Positions 5,445-5,936 of a stretch of 5,936 nucleotides of DNA are shown here, one piece after another. The notes beneath the pieces were generated by a model. That model searched no databases. It saw only the letters and a program-made list of their open reading frames with translations, and had not been told where the DNA came from. The stretch is taken from contig JAEWQT010000036.1 in NCBI GenBank assembly GCA_023399105.1, positions 1 through 5,936 on the forward strand, written 5' to 3'. Made by a program: the position numbers and the translations under genes. The DNA comes from Pseudomonadota bacterium. GTDB lineage: Bacteria; Pseudomonadota; Gammaproteobacteria; Pseudomonadales; Oceanobacteraceae. The number at the start of each line of letters is the position of its first letter. Within the stretch, counting starts at the first letter, position 1.

Positions 5445-5936
5445 CTAGCGACACACTGGATAGAACAGAAAAAACCAATACAGATCAAAGCATTACCTTC
5501 CGAATCCCCGACGCTACCGACGGCAGCGATGTTTATAAGCTGATCAGTCGTTGCCAACCGCTCGACACCAACTCCATGTACTGCAACCTGCTGCAGTGTT
5601 CTCATTTTGCTGAAACCGCCGTTGCCGCCGACATGAACGGCGAACTGGTCGGTTTTATCTCTGGCTATCGTCTGCCGCAGCAACCCGACACATTGTTTGT
5701 GTGGCAGGTGGCGGTGGATAAAAAAGCCCGCGGTCAGGGGCTGGCTGTACGCATGCTGAATGAACTGCTGCAGCGTCACCGTCATGCGGTCAATCATCTG
5801 CACACCAGCATCACCCCCGGCAACGAGGCGTCGTGGAATACCTTCCGCCGCCTGGCCAACAACCTTGGCGCACCACTGAACATCAGCACCCTGTTCGATA
5901 AAGAGCAACATTTTAAACAGGCTCACGACAGCGAAA
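5441..5936 (+). CDS. ectA: L-2,4-diaminobutyrate acetyltransferase EctA, 3' end outside the window
   Basis: EctA transfers acetyl from acetyl-CoA to diaminobutyrate, the second step in making the osmoprotectant ectoine, in the cytoplasm. The frame is open to the window edge: 165 residues are visible and probably 10-20 are missing. It is a GNAT fold. The acetyl-CoA loop is RGQGLA (97-102) in VAVDKKARGQGLAVRML, and the family signature PLDTNSMYCNLLQCSHF (40-56) and LFVWQVAV (85-92) are present. D42, Y47 and W88 have the spacing of substrate-site residues described in Paenibacillus EctA, as I recall. The ATG at 5441 gives a normal N-terminus before the conserved SITFRIPDATDG; the next Met is inside the signature. 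AGGA (5437-5440) touches the ATG with no spacer, so initiation may be weak or coupled. ectB and ectC are expected downstream. An open - strand frame across this gene is only its shadow. Confidence 0.96.
   Translation, partial: MTSDTLDRTEKTNTDQSITFRIPDATDGSDVYKLISRCQPLDTNSMYCNLLQCSHFAETAVAADMNGELVGFISGYRLPQQPDTLFVWQVAVDKKARGQGLAVRMLNELLQRHRHAVNHLHTSITPGNEASWNTFRRLANNLGAPLNISTLFDKEQHFKQAHDSE

Noticed and set aside
5363..5926. 187-codon open frame on the - strand opposite ectA
   Set aside because: It is antisense to a clearly identified ectA with catalytic motifs; its protein has no recognisable features and it also runs across the ectA leader.

Overview
The window looks like chromosomal DNA from a moderately GC-rich marine or halotolerant gammaproteobacterium. 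An Oceanospirillales-type organism is my best guess, from the order hisI-hisE-tatABC, the E. coli-like TatC, a PHB-type thiolase and an ectoine locus. I have not checked this against any database. No tRNA, rRNA, insertion sequence, phage or CRISPR feature is visible. Nearly all the sequence is ordinary core-type genome. The least explained parts are the DKNYY-repeat gene and the ectR-ectA control region.

Left arm (1-3166, all + strand): the 3' part of hisI (its 5' end lies outside the window), then hisE, tatA, tatB, tatC and a 363-residue membrane protein with C-terminal DKNYY-like repeats. Gaps are short (27, 45 and 36 bases) and tatA/tatB/tatC overlap at their stop and start codons. No convincing terminator lies inside the run, so it could be read as one transcript. 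HisI and HisE carry out neighbouring steps of histidine synthesis. TatA, TatB and TatC together form the twin-arginine exporter. The DKNYY protein has no known role.

Middle (3167-4617): a short A-GC stem-T element at about 3197-3220 separates the + strand run from a convergent - strand acetyl-CoA acetyltransferase (thiolase, PhaA type). The thiolase has a clear Shine-Dalgarno sequence and a perfect TATAAT upstream, giving a leader of about 130 bases.

Right arm (4618-5936): a MarR-family gene on the - strand and, divergent from it, the start of ectA (diaminobutyrate acetyltransferase), which runs off the window edge. This is the known ectR/ectABC arrangement. The intergenic region of about 340 bases holds three copies of a TTAG-N4-CTAA-like dyad. 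One lies just upstream of ectR. The other two form an unusually long inverted repeat over the likely ectA promoter. Two tiny reading frames overlap the ectA start codon, which itself has a badly spaced Shine-Dalgarno sequence. I infer that EctR represses ectA and perhaps itself through these dyads.
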